DNA of 64,000 nt from DASSFG01 sp035550375 (GTDB lineage Bacteria; Planctomycetota; Planctomycetia; Pirellulales; JAICIG01), in assembly GCA_035550375.1 (NCBI GenBank), contig DASZPH010000120.1:92451-156450 (forward strand), in the 5' to 3' direction. A program made the position numbers and the translations under genes. Shown one piece after another: positions 27,824 through 36,462 of the stretch. The notes under the pieces were generated by a model, which was not told where the DNA came from, searched no databases, and was given only the letters and a program-made list of their open reading frames with translations. Numbering within the stretch: position 1 is the first letter of the stretch; the number at the start of each line of letters is the position of its first letter.

Positions 27824-28507
27824 TCAGTTCCGTTCGTCCGATTGCACGATGCCGTCGCGAAGACGCACGATGCGGCGGGCGCGTGCGGCGACGTCCTCTT
27901 CGTGGGTGACGATGATGATCGTCTTGCCGGCCGCGTTCAGCTTGTCGAACAAAGCCAGGATTTCGGCCGTGGTCACCGAGTCGAGGTTTCCCGTGGGCTC
28001 GTCGGCCAGGATGAAGTACGGGTCGTTCACCAGGCTGCGCGCGATCCCCGCCCGCTGCTGCTGACCGCCGGAAAGCTGCATCGGCCGGTGCCGCACGCGT
28101 TCGCCCAGGCCGACCATCGTCGCCAGTTCCAGGCAGCGCTCGCGGCTTTCGGGCGTAAGCTGACCCAGGTAGTAGAGCGGCACTTCGATGTTCTCCAGCA
28201 CCGTCAACTGCGGGATGAGGTTGTACGACTGGAACACGAAGCCGATTCGCGAGGCCCGAATCTCGGAAAGCTCGTCGTCGTTCATCTCAGCCACATTGTC
28301 GTCGCCCAGATAGAAGCTGCCGCCCGTGGGACGGTCGAGGCAGCCGAGCAGGTTGAGGAGCGTGCTTTTGCCGGAGCCGGACGGCCCCATGATGGCAACG
28401 TAGTCGCCCTCGGGGATATCGAGCGAAATGCCGCGCAGCGCGTGCACCGTCTCGCCTCCCAGGAAATAGTCTTTGTGCAAATCGACGATGCGGGCGGCGA
28501 GTTTCAT
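27824..28507 (-). CDS. MacB/LolD-type ABC transporter ATP-binding protein
   Basis: A 227-residue ATPase of the lipoprotein-release/macrolide-export class. Walker A GPSGSGKS is at 41-48, the Q-loop is in FVFQSYNLIPQLTVLENI, the signature LSGGQQQRAGIARSL follows, Walker B is FILADEPTGNLDS and the H-loop is IIVTHEED. The NLDS ending and the length are typical of MacB/LolD ATPases, which work with FtsX-like permeases. No permease gene lies on either side: downstream is the beta-helix protein and upstream the strand changes. It probably serves a permease encoded elsewhere. Confidence 0.93.
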   Translation of the reverse strand: MKLAARIVDLHKDYFLGGETVHALRGISLDIPEGDYVAIMGPSGSGKSTLLNLLGCLDRPTGGSFYLGDDNVAEMNDDELSEIRASRIGFVFQSYNLIPQLTVLENIEVPLYYLGQLTPESRERCLELATMVGLGERVRHRPMQLSGGQQQRAGIARSLVNDPYFILADEPTGNLDSVTTAEILALFDKLNAAGKTIIIVTHEEDVAARARRIVRLRDGIVQSDERN

Positions 28508-28751
28508 GGAGGAGGGTCTGGGGTCTTGGATTTCAGGTCTTAGGACTCGACGCCTAAAACCCTTCTTTCCAGTTCATCGTAAGCAGTAAGTTCTACGCGC
28601 TCAACGGTTACAGCTTGACGGGCCGGCTGCCGAACTGATAAAAAGGGTTTGATTGGAGTGTCAGCGGCAGTGCCGCTTGCGGCCCAGGCAGGCACCTGCG
28701 ACGGCTGCGATCAACCGGCAGTCCAAGCCTTCCACCCGAGGTGCGCCCGCT

Positions 28752-30098
28752 ATGCTTACGTTCCTAGGCCCAAAATCCGGCGGCTTTTGCGACGGACTCT
28801 CTCGACGTAGCTTCCTGCGAATCGGCGCCCTTGGGGTCGGCGCCGGCGCCTTGACGCTGGCCGACCTCATGCGGGCGGAAGCGGCGGCCGGCAGCGCTTC
28901 GCCCCACAAGGCCGTGATCCATATCTTTCTGGGCGGCGGACCGCCGCACCAGGACATGTGGGACATCAAGGTCGACGCCCCCGCCGAGATCCGCGGCGAG
29001 TTCAGCCCGATCCACACCAAGGTGCCGGGCATCGACATCGGCGAGGTCTTTCCACGGATCGCCTCGATCATGGACAAGTGCGTCGTCATCCGCTCGGTGG
29101 TCGGCGCAAACGGAAACCACTACGCCTTCCAGTGCAACACGGGCTGGATGGAACCGTCGCTGGCAGCCCTGGGCGGCCGCCCCTCAATCGGTTCGGCTGT
29201 CGCCCGCCTGATGGGACCGGTCGATCGCTCGGTTCCCCCGTTCGTCGGACTGGCGGCGAACACCCAGCATCGTCCCTGGTCGGACGGCGGCACGCCCGGC
29301 TTTCTCGGCGCGGCGTACGCGCCGTTCAAGCCCGACGGACCGGGAATGGAGAACATGAAGCTCAACGGCGTGTCGCTCGACCGCCTGCAGGACCGCCGCC
29401 GCCTGCTGGGAAGTTTTGACCGTCTGCGCAGCGATATCGACTCGACCGGCGTGATGGACGGGATCGACGCCTTCGGGCAACGGGCGCTCGACGTGCTCAC
29501 TTCCAGCAAACTCCTCGACGCGCTCGATCTCTCGAAGGAGGATCCTCGCGTCCGCGAGCGTTACGGCGACGGAAAGCCTTACAAATACCAATACGACGGA
29601 GCCCCCACCGTTAACGACCACCTGCTCATGGCCCGCCGGCTGGTTGAAGCCGGCGCGCGTGTCGTCACCCTCAGCTATGGACGCTGGGACAGTCACGGGC
29701 AGAATTTCGATCTGGTGCGCGACCACGGCTCGAAGCTCGATCAGGGCTTTACGGCCCTGGTCGAGGATCTCGATGCCCGCGGCATGCTGAACAACGTCAC
29801 GGTCATCGCCTGGGGCGAGTTCGGCCGCACGCCGCGGATCAACAACACCGCGGGCCGCGACCACTGGCCGCAGGTGAGCTGCGCCCTGTTGGCCGGCGGC
29901 GGCATGCGGGGCGGGCAGTGCATCGGCAGCACCAACCGGCTGGGCGAACACGCCCAGGACCGCCCCGTTCACTTCCAAGAGGTCGTGGCCACCCTCTATC
30001 ACAACCTGGGCATCGACACCGCCAGCACGACGATTGTCGATCCGACCGGCCGCCCGCAGTACCTTGTCGAGCAGCCGCCGATCCCCGAGCTGATTTAG
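28752..30098 (+). CDS. DUF1501 family protein with Tat signal
   Basis: A second, different DUF1501 protein of 448 residues. The leader is a textbook Tat signal, LSRRSFLRIGALGVGAGALT, and the conserved core includes KAVIHIFLGGGPPHQDMWD, VVIRSVVGANGNHYAFQ, TLSYGRWDSHGQNFDLVRDHG and VIAWGEFGRTPRINNTAGRDHWP. Proteins of this branch usually sit beside DUF1549/DUF1553 cytochrome-like genes; here it stands alone. I start at the ATG at 28752 because the preceding residues are not protein-like. Biochemical function is unknown. Confidence 0.93.
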   Translation: MLTFLGPKSGGFCDGLSRRSFLRIGALGVGAGALTLADLMRAEAAAGSASPHKAVIHIFLGGGPPHQDMWDIKVDAPAEIRGEFSPIHTKVPGIDIGEVFPRIASIMDKCVVIRSVVGANGNHYAFQCNTGWMEPSLAALGGRPSIGSAVARLMGPVDRSVPPFVGLAANTQHRPWSDGGTPGFLGAAYAPFKPDGPGMENMKLNGVSLDRLQDRRRLLGSFDRLRSDIDSTGVMDGIDAFGQRALDVLTSSKLLDALDLSKEDPRVRERYGDGKPYKYQYDGAPTVNDHLLMARRLVEAGARVVTLSYGRWDSHGQNFDLVRDHGSKLDQGFTALVEDLDARGMLNNVTVIAWGEFGRTPRINNTAGRDHWPQVSCALLAGGGMRGGQCIGSTNRLGEHAQDRPVHFQEVVATLYHNLGIDTASTTIVDPTGRPQYLVEQPPIPELI

Positions 30099-30117
30099 GA
30101 TCCAGAGGTCCAACCCT

Positions 30118-30147
30118 CGTTTAACCGGTGGCCAACGGCGCCCGCGA
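30118..30147 (+). repeat. dispersed repeat, family B copy
   Basis: A 30-base element beginning CGTTTAACCGGTGGCCAACG and ending GCGCCCGCGA, identical to 61713-61742. A reverse-oriented relative lies at 55990-56017 and shorter variants at 2244-2263 and 55916-55935. It lies just after the DUF1501 stop. Confidence 0.75.
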
Positions 30148-30172
30148 ATGCTGAGGACGTGAGGCGAAGCCG

Positions 30173-30697
30173 ATGCCCCTGACCTCGGTCGAAGAGTCGT
30201 TACTGCTCGCCGCCTACTATCGAGGCGGAAATCCTAAAAAAATAGGATCGGGAGGCAAGTGCGATGAGGTCGTCACGCTGTCGCTGTTCTATACAGGCGA
30301 CATCTCGCGCGAGGATTGCGCGGAGCGGTTCTCTCGCAGAAGTTATGTTGGCAAACTGTACGACAGTTGTGGCCGGCTAAAAAAGACGATTAAAGCCCGA
30401 TACCGGGAGTTGATTCGCCTGATCCGCGAGCATCCGGAGCTGATCGAAGGCCGAGGCAATCTTGAGACTCCCGCGGATCCAACGTATACCGAGTGCCGCC
30501 TGACGCATGCCGGCTTCGTACTTGCCCGCACACTGATCGAATCGTTGCCCGTCAAACCGGAGTTTCCGAACTGGCCCGACCGGGGCGCGGAGCCCCCGGG
30601 CGTCAAGGAACACGACTTCTCGCGCACGGCGAACGATGCATGTTTCGTCATGGTCTCCGTCTCCCGGAAGTCTCCGCCTTCCGACGGTCGGAGTTGA
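30173..30697 (+). CDS. hypothetical protein, charged and soluble
   Basis: A 174-residue protein that I do not recognise. The N-terminal half is alpha-helical in character (MPLTSVEESLLLAAYYRGG, LKKTIKARYRELIRLIREH) and the middle has LTHAGFVLARTLIESLPVKP followed by EFPNWPDRG, a phrase I associate with planctomycete hypothetical proteins. The last 35 residues are low in hydrophobics and may be an eroded C-terminus. It has no membrane segment or export signal. It may sense or bind nucleic acid, but nothing in the sequence proves it. Confidence 0.5.
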   Translation: MPLTSVEESLLLAAYYRGGNPKKIGSGGKCDEVVTLSLFYTGDISREDCAERFSRRSYVGKLYDSCGRLKKTIKARYRELIRLIREHPELIEGRGNLETPADPTYTECRLTHAGFVLARTLIESLPVKPEFPNWPDRGAEPPGVKEHDFSRTANDACFVMVSVSRKSPPSDGRS

Positions 30698-30772
30698 CGA
30701 GCTATGTCGCTGTCGGTGGGAACCAGAAGGAATCAAGTCGACCTGATCGGCTGACGAGCGATCTGTCGGGCA

Positions 30773-32680
30773 TCACTCGGAACCAGCCGTCTCCGAAGCG
30801 GCCGGTTCGTACCAATCGCCCCGCAGCCAGCGGACGAGCAGATCGAGGTTCGCGGGGCTGATGATGTTGTTCTCCGGCTTGTTTTCGTGTTCGGCAAAAA
30901 CGGGCATCCGGTCGTTGTCGTCGCGATAATAGCGCTCATGCGCCGGGTTGGCGATCATGCCTTTCAACCATTCATACGACCCGTAGCCCGTCAGATCCGG
31001 AGCCGAACCGAGGTCGCCCGCATCGTGGAACTTGTGGCAGTCGGTGCAGCCGATCTCCCGGATCTGCGCCTGCCCTTGCTGAATAAGGGCCGCGTCTTTG
31101 GCATCCTGCGATCGCTGCGCGGGCAAAGCGGCTTCGGCCGAGAGGGCCGCCACCAGCGACGCGACCTTCTCTTTGTCGGCCTTCGCCAGCGTTTCTTTCA
31201 CGAAGCCCTGCATCTCGCCTTCTTTGTGTTTCGTGCCGCCGAAGTAGTTCGCCCCGTCGATCTGGCCCGGATCCAACAATCCGCCGATCCACTGGCGGCT
31301 GGCGAAGTGCGTGAGGTTCGGGGCCGACGGTTTGTCGGGAAACTCCGTCGCAGCGTCGTGCGTATGGCAGCTCGCGCAGTAGCGGTCGAAGAGCCGCGGG
31401 CCCTGCGTTTTGGGATCCTGGCGGAGAACCGACAACATGCCGGCCGGGGGAATGCCCGCCGGCGCTTTGGCCAGCTCGATCGCCCGGCGTGCGTCTTCTT
31501 CCGCGCGCTCGACCGCCTTCAGATAGGCCTCCGAGGCCTCGAATCGCTTGATCTCATCTTCCCCGGCCCCTTCACTCGGCTTGGCCACGTATTGCGCCAG
31601 GCGATCGGCATAGAGGGCCTGACCGGTGAGAACCCCCACGCCCGCCAGCAGAATCACGAGGAAGCCGACGTTGAATACGTGTCCGACCTGCCAGCGGCCG
31701 ACGAGCGGCATCAGGGCCAGAACCGTCATGATGGCCCCCGGCACGACGATCGCCCCCAGCAGTTCGCCCGTCGCGCCCTGTCCTTCAAACAGCTTCAAGA
31801 ACTGAAAGAGAAACAAGAAATACCACTCCGGCCGGGCGGCGGAGTACTCGTTGGCGGCGTCGGCCGGGGCTCCCAACTCGGCCCCCAGGAATTCGCCCTT
31901 CGGTTGCCCGGCGTGGCTGCCGTCCAGGGACGGCCGCAAGACGAAGATCACTACGAAAACGAGCACCGCCAGACACGCGACCGCGTCTTTCAGAACCTGG
32001 TCGGGCCAGAAGGTCGTGTCGGGCCGGCGGTGAGGCTGGCGGGTGTGGATGCCGTGGCGGCGAAAGATGGCGATGTGTAGCACCAGAAACAAGACGAGCA
32101 AGGCCGGCAGCACGCCGGCGTGCAGGGCGAAAAAGCGGGTCAACGTCTGGTGGCCGTAATCCGCCCCGCCCACCACGAGCTTCTGCAGCGACGGCCCGAC
32201 CACGGGGACGATGCCCATCAGGTTTGTCGCCACGCGCGTGGCCCAATAACCTTTTTGGTCCCAGGGGAGCAGGTAGCCGGTAAGCGACAACCCCAGCACG
32301 ATCTGCAGCAGGATCAGCCCCAGCCAGAAATTGACCTCGCGCGGAGCCCGGTAGGCGCCGTCGACCACCACCTGCAACAAGTGCAGGGCCAAGAGCATCA
32401 CCATGGCCTGGGCCGTGAAGTGGTGCAGCCCGCGCAGGAGCCACCCTCCCTGCATTTCGTGCTGGATGTGGTAGACGCTTTCCCAGGCGGTCTGGCTGCT
32501 GGGGCTGTAGCACATCCACAGAAAAATGCCCGTGACGACCTGGACCGTGAAGGCGAACACCAGCGTGCTGCCCCACACGTACCGCCAGCGGGAGCCGCCC
32601 GGAATATGTTCGTACAGCGCGGCCCGCGTCAGCTCGCGGTAACCCGTGCGGTCATCTAGCCAGTCGAGAAAGGCGCTCAT
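30773..32680 (-). CDS. cytochrome b fused to a dihaem cytochrome c
   Basis: The quinol-oxidising membrane subunit of a bc-type complex. Of 635 residues, 1-350 are cytochrome b: haem-b ligands H86/H187 and H100/H202, the Qo-site motif PEWY at 284-287, and about eight membrane helices. Residues 355-410 are a charged linker, then two c-type haem sites follow: C435-A-S-C438-H439 and C545-T-D-C548-H549. The His spacing matches cytochrome b6, but position 35 is V rather than the b6 cysteine that binds an extra haem. The ATG at 32680 shares a base with the Rieske stop (TGATG), so translation is probably coupled. The frame upstream of 32680 is a shadow of the Rieske gene. Confidence 0.92.
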   Translation of the reverse strand: MSAFLDWLDDRTGYRELTRAALYEHIPGGSRWRYVWGSTLVFAFTVQVVTGIFLWMCYSPSSQTAWESVYHIQHEMQGGWLLRGLHHFTAQAMVMLLALHLLQVVVDGAYRAPREVNFWLGLILLQIVLGLSLTGYLLPWDQKGYWATRVATNLMGIVPVVGPSLQKLVVGGADYGHQTLTRFFALHAGVLPALLVLFLVLHIAIFRRHGIHTRQPHRRPDTTFWPDQVLKDAVACLAVLVFVVIFVLRPSLDGSHAGQPKGEFLGAELGAPADAANEYSAARPEWYFLFLFQFLKLFEGQGATGELLGAIVVPGAIMTVLALMPLVGRWQVGHVFNVGFLVILLAGVGVLTGQALYADRLAQYVAKPSEGAGEDEIKRFEASEAYLKAVERAEEDARRAIELAKAPAGIPPAGMLSVLRQDPKTQGPRLFDRYCASCHTHDAATEFPDKPSAPNLTHFASRQWIGGLLDPGQIDGANYFGGTKHKEGEMQGFVKETLAKADKEKVASLVAALSAEAALPAQRSQDAKDAALIQQGQAQIREIGCTDCHKFHDAGDLGSAPDLTGYGSYEWLKGMIANPAHERYYRDDNDRMPVFAEHENKPENNIISPANLDLLVRWLRGDWYEPAASETAGSE

Positions 32681-33243
32681 CACTTGGGGATCTTCTCTTG
32701 AATGCCACTTAAGTAGTCGACGTAACGCACCCAGATTTCCTGCTGTTCGTCCGACTGGCGAACCTCGGCGTCGAGCTTGTCGAGATCGCGCGGGCTGGGA
32801 CCGAACTCGAACTGGCCGTCGACCTTGAAGGCGCTGTCGTGGCACGGGCACTGGTAGACGTTGCGTGTCCGGTTGAAGGCCACGAAGCACCCCGCGTGCG
32901 GACAGGTGGCATTGAAGCACTCGACTTCGCTGCTCCCCGCCTGCCTGCGAAGATATACGGCTCCAATCGCCTCGTTCGGATACCGGGTCCAGGCGTCCTG
33001 GCGGTCGGCGATCACCGGGAACTGCCGCGGAACACCGTCGTCGGGCAGGGCGGCCAGCGTGGTGATGCGAACGAGCCGCCCGGGCTCGTCGCCGGCGCCG
33101 GCCTCTTTCCGCTTGCGCAGGGGATTGGCAAAAGTGAACACGCCGGCGGCGAAAGGAAAGGTGCCGGCGACCAGGCCGATCAGCGTGGCAAGGATGCCGC
33201 GGCGGGTGGCGCCGGCTGTATCAATCTGCTGGGGTTCGGACAT
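32680..33243 (-). CDS. Rieske iron-sulfur protein of the bc-type complex
   Basis: The 187-residue electron carrier of the quinol oxidoreductase. A twin-arginine leader (ATRRGILATLIGLVAGTF, residues 12-29) doubles as the membrane anchor. The 2Fe-2S ligands are C114 and H116 in CPHAGC and C132 and H135 in CPCHDSAF; C119 and C134 are placed to form the supporting disulfide. I start at the ATG at 33243 because the preceding codons are not a plausible leader. The last base of its stop is the first base of the cytochrome b start. Confidence 0.95.
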   Translation of the reverse strand: MSEPQQIDTAGATRRGILATLIGLVAGTFPFAAGVFTFANPLRKRKEAGAGDEPGRLVRITTLAALPDDGVPRQFPVIADRQDAWTRYPNEAIGAVYLRRQAGSSEVECFNATCPHAGCFVAFNRTRNVYQCPCHDSAFKVDGQFEFGPSPRDLDKLDAEVRQSDEQQEIWVRYVDYLSGIQEKIPK

Positions 33244-33375
33244 AGATCGGTCTCGCTCAGACGGACAGTTGGAGGCAGATCGGATTTTGGTGGGGGCGGG
33301 ATTCGGTTGAGGCACGGCGTACAGGGCGAGGGACCCTGATCGCGGCGCCTGCGCCGAACTGCGGCGGGAATGCGA

Positions 33376-34356
33376 TTATCTCATCGCCGCGCGGACAGCG
33401 TCAAGCACGCGGCGCTGTGCCGCCTCGATCGGACCATCGACGGTCGCCCCGGCCGCCGCCTTATGTCCGCCCCCCGCAAACTGCTCCGCCAGCCGGCTGC
33501 AGTCGACCGCGGAGCGGCTGCGGAAGCTGATCTTGAACTTCCCGGTCGGCTGCTCGACGAAGATCACGGCCACCTGCGTACCGGCCACGGTCAGCGTTAG
33601 GTTGACGACGTCCTCGGTGTCAGAGGGAAGCGCCGCGGTGGCCTTAAAGTCGTCCTGGAAGATGGCCGTGTGGATCAGGCGGCCGTCCAGTTCGGCCTGC
33701 GTCCGGGCCAAAGTGCGGCCGATAAGCTGCAACCGGGCCAGCGTATCCTGCTCGTAGAGCGAACGGTAGATTTCGGTCGGTTTCGCGCCCGCATCGACCA
33801 GTTGCCCGGCAAAACGGTAGGTGTCTCCCGTGGTCGACGAGAACCGAAACCAGCCCGTGTCGGTGGCGATAGCGGCGAACAGGGGCGTGGCGATTTCCGG
33901 CGTCAGCGACACGCCCAATTCGGCAGCCGCCTGCAGAACGAGTCGGCCGGTCGCTTCGGCCTTCGTATCCTTGAAGGCTTCGGCCCCCAGATCATCCTCG
34001 CTCACGTGATGATCGAGCACGGCTTTTTTAGCGGCGGTCGTCCGTAGCACGATCGCCATATCGCCGAGCTGCTGCCACGCGCTGGTGTCGAGCACCAGCA
34101 TCACCTCGCGATCGTTCAGATCGGCAAGCTGCACGTCGGCGCCGATCGCCTTGATGCGTTGCTGGGGGTCGATCCAAGCCAGGTTTGGGGGTGTCTTCTG
34201 CCCGTTTACAATCAGCACATCCTTGCCCAGCACGTCGAGGATGCCGGCCATCCCCAGTTCGCTCCCCAGGGCGTCGCAGTCGGGGCGGATGTGGCTGGTT
34301 AACAGAAAGCGCTGATGATTGCGGACGAGGTCGACGAAACGGGGCCAAGGGATCAT
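33376..34356 (-). CDS. nrnA: DHH-family phosphoesterase, NrnA-type oligoribonuclease/pAp phosphatase
   Basis: Degrades short RNA oligonucleotides and 3'-phosphoadenosine 5'-phosphate in the cytoplasm. The 326-residue protein carries the DHH metal motifs in order: HIRPDCDALGS near residues 22-32, LDTSAW, the eponymous LDHHVSEDD and AIATDTGWFRF; the DHHA1 domain ends with EQFAGGGHKAAAGATV. Length and motif order are standard for NrnA. It starts 132 bases after the Rieske gene start in the opposite direction of reading, so both are in one minus-strand run but perhaps separate units. Confidence 0.92.
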   Translation of the reverse strand: MIPWPRFVDLVRNHQRFLLTSHIRPDCDALGSELGMAGILDVLGKDVLIVNGQKTPPNLAWIDPQQRIKAIGADVQLADLNDREVMLVLDTSAWQQLGDMAIVLRTTAAKKAVLDHHVSEDDLGAEAFKDTKAEATGRLVLQAAAELGVSLTPEIATPLFAAIATDTGWFRFSSTTGDTYRFAGQLVDAGAKPTEIYRSLYEQDTLARLQLIGRTLARTQAELDGRLIHTAIFQDDFKATAALPSDTEDVVNLTLTVAGTQVAVIFVEQPTGKFKISFRSRSAVDCSRLAEQFAGGGHKAAAGATVDGPIEAAQRRVLDAVRAAMR

Positions 34357-34394
34357 GCGAGGTTTCTGAATGTGGATTTACGTTAGGGTGTTCT

Positions 34395-34544
34395 TTTGGG
34401 AGAGGGTTAGGTAGGTGAGGGTGAGGGCGGTTTGAATTGCCACGCGTCGTTTGACTCCTTACCGCCCTCACCCCGGCCCTCTCCCAAAGGGAGAGGGAGT
34501 CTCAAGTCCCCTCTCCCTTTGGGAGAGGGTTAGGGTGAGGGCGG
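34395..34544. repeat. cluster of three family A hairpin repeats
   Basis: Three units: 34395-34430 (forward, degenerate left arm), 34462-34500 (inverted) and 34507-34544 (forward). The inverted and second forward copies each contain the stem CTCTCCC/GGGAGAG and the tail GGGTGAGGGCGG or its complement, and they face each other six bases apart, so a large cruciform or RNA hairpin is possible. The same unit occurs at 9596 and 34634. Confidence 0.78.
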
Positions 34545-34633
34545 TTGGACGTTCTTGCCGCTGTACTTCTCCGAGACGCTTGCACTGCGATCCATGATCC
34601 CTCGCGCGAGAAATGGCCCCAATTTACCTCCAG

Positions 34634-34672
34634 CCCCCTCACCCCGGCCCTCTCCCGGAGGGAGAGGGAGTC
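34634..34672 (-). repeat. family A hairpin repeat overlapping a gene end
   Basis: An inverted copy (CCCTCACCCCGGCCCTCTCC, then CGGAGGGAGAGGGAGT). It overlaps the last codons of the membrane protein gene 34639-36060, supplying MTPSPSGRGPG and the stop. Confidence 0.75.
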
Positions 34673-36060
34673 ATTCCTTCCTGATCGGTAGGTTGGGATT
34701 CGTCGTTCTCGGGCGCCGCCGGTTCCGAATCCGACACGACGGGAACGCCCGCGGCGTCCCTTTCCAACGGCGGCAAGCCATACGTCTGATCGGCTGGTTC
34801 AAGATGAACGTCGTCGAGGTCGGTGCCGTCGTCGTCGCGACGCAGGAGGAAGTAGATTCCCGTCGAGGCCGTCCAGAAGTAACTGTAGGCGAACCCGATC
34901 GCCAGCAGCCGCACGCATCCGCCCCAGAAGTGGATCACGTTGGACCCCCAGCGCCCCATAAAGTTGAGCGAGTCGGCCCCGCTCAGGATTTCCTCCATCC
35001 GCTGGCCGCCTGCCGTCCAACTCGCCGCCCAGAGAGGCAGGTAAGCAACCCAGTCGGCAAAATAGGTGACGAGTAGCCAGCCTAGGCTACCCAGCACCGT
35101 AACAACCATCGCGTAAAACAGATAGTGCAGCGGCCGGTGGTAGACGTAAGACCACGATCGGCTGAGCGCGTCGAAGCTGTCGGTCCCTTCGGTGCTGATC
35201 GTCGGCCACATGAGGGGCCAGCCAAACAGCATGGCCATGAGCAAGAGGGCCATCAACAGCGACGCCAGCAGGGCCAGGGGCCAGACGAGGGCGGCCAACA
35301 GCACGCCCACGTCCAACCACATCAGAAGGCCGAGGAACAGCACCGGGCAGGCGCAGATGAAGACCCCGACCAACGGCAGGAGCGGCGCGAGAAAGTAGCT
35401 GCCCCACTTGCCCCGCACGTAGCGCAGCGACGCCTGAAGGCCGATGTTTTCCTCGCGCCCGAACTGTAGGGCCGCCCGGCGCGTGATCGCCCCGCCGAAC
35501 AGCGCCCACACGGCGGCGGCCCAGAGACACGAGCACAAAAGAAACGCCAGTCCCGTGATGCCGATCCGCTCGTCAAAAAGCTGCCGAAACGGAGCACGCA
35601 ACTGCGCCCAGACGCTCAGGAAGGGATCGCTCGGGTACCGGCCAAGCTGGGGCGGGCCGGACCGCCACACGGGAAAATAGCCGGCACCCGCTTCCTGCTG
35701 GCCCGCAAGCTGCGAGGGTTCGCCGACGGGCAGGGCGTCTGCGGGGACGGCGCTCATGGGAACGGCGCCCGCGGACTGCCACGGCCAGGCGCCTTCCCGT
35801 TCCTTCCACGGACAGCTCTGATAGTACGACGGTCCAAGCCACTCTTTGAGCGGCTGTTCGGCGGTGCCGTGGAACACCCAGGCAAGCAGCCACCAGCCAA
35901 CAATCGTCAGAAAAACGCCGGACGCGCCCAGCAGAAGCTGCCAGACCTGGATCGAGATGCGGAAGGTGCGGACCAGCAACAGCCAGGGAAAGATGTCCTG
36001 CCATGCGACTTCGCGCAACGGTCCGCCGTTTTGTCTCCCGCTGGCCATTTCGGTCGGCAT
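34639..36060 (-). CDS. polytopic membrane protein of unknown function
   Basis: A 473-residue protein with about seven hydrophobic segments, among them IQVWQLLLGASGVFLTIVGW, ITGLAFLLCSCLWAAAVWAL, LAPLLPLVGVFICACPVLFL, VGVLLAALVWPLALLASLL and LFYAMVVTVLGSLGWLLVTY. I do not know the family; hydrophobic patterns with a proline/glycine-rich loop between helices 1 and 2 are typical of planctomycete membrane proteins. The C-terminal tail is acidic and the last 11 residues come from a repeat element. ATG at 36060 is preferred over GTG at 36066 because GAGGA is nine bases away. It is the last gene of the chaperone-region run. Confidence 0.8.
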   Translation of the reverse strand: MPTEMASGRQNGGPLREVAWQDIFPWLLLVRTFRISIQVWQLLLGASGVFLTIVGWWLLAWVFHGTAEQPLKEWLGPSYYQSCPWKEREGAWPWQSAGAVPMSAVPADALPVGEPSQLAGQQEAGAGYFPVWRSGPPQLGRYPSDPFLSVWAQLRAPFRQLFDERIGITGLAFLLCSCLWAAAVWALFGGAITRRAALQFGREENIGLQASLRYVRGKWGSYFLAPLLPLVGVFICACPVLFLGLLMWLDVGVLLAALVWPLALLASLLMALLLMAMLFGWPLMWPTISTEGTDSFDALSRSWSYVYHRPLHYLFYAMVVTVLGSLGWLLVTYFADWVAYLPLWAASWTAGGQRMEEILSGADSLNFMGRWGSNVIHFWGGCVRLLAIGFAYSYFWTASTGIYFLLRRDDDGTDLDDVHLEPADQTYGLPPLERDAAGVPVVSDSEPAAPENDESQPTDQEGMTPSPSGRGPG

Positions 36061-36181
36061 TTTCACGATTCCTCACACAAATGCCGGCATTATAGGCAGA
36101 TTGACCGCCCAGACACAGGGCTAAGCAGCCCTCCCGCGGCGGATACTCGGTCCAGCGCTCCCTCCTCGCGGAGTGCCGGGG

Positions 36182-36370
36182 CTAACGTGAATCTTCTTCG
36201 CGATACTCGTCATCCGGGTCTTCGTCGCTGCGCTCGATCGGCACGGAGTAATCTTCGCCCAGCCAGCGGCCGAGATCGATGCGGCGGCAGCGTTCGCCGC
36301 AGAACGGGAGCGCCGTGGACTGGTCGCTGTCGAACTGCTTACGGCAGATCGGGCAGCGAACAAGCGGCAT
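36182..36370 (-). CDS. yacG: YacG-family zinc protein (DNA gyrase inhibitor type)
   Basis: A 62-residue protein with the YacG zinc site: CPICRKQF near residue 5, and FCGERCRRIDLGRWLGEDY, giving four cysteines and the family's conserved RRIDLGRWL. YacG binds GyrB and inhibits gyrase in E. coli. The tail is rich in D, E and R. I trim the start to the ATG at 36370 (MPLVRCPIC); the frame begins upstream at 36409. It lies between the membrane protein and the zinc-ribbon gene in the same direction. Confidence 0.88.
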   Translation of the reverse strand: MPLVRCPICRKQFDSDQSTALPFCGERCRRIDLGRWLGEDYSVPIERSDEDPDDEYREEDSR

Positions 36371-36462
36371 AGTATGGCCTGGCGTGGAGGGGCGAGCGCC
36401 TGCCGGCATTCGCCCTTCGCGGAAGCGAAAGGCGACGTACCGGTGCCGCTGCTGGGTTGTCG

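Noticed and set aside
28615..28642. TTGACG plus GATAAA promoter before the second DUF1501 gene
   Set aside because: Hexamers are partial matches with 16-base spacing and no supporting feature; too weak to list as a promoter.
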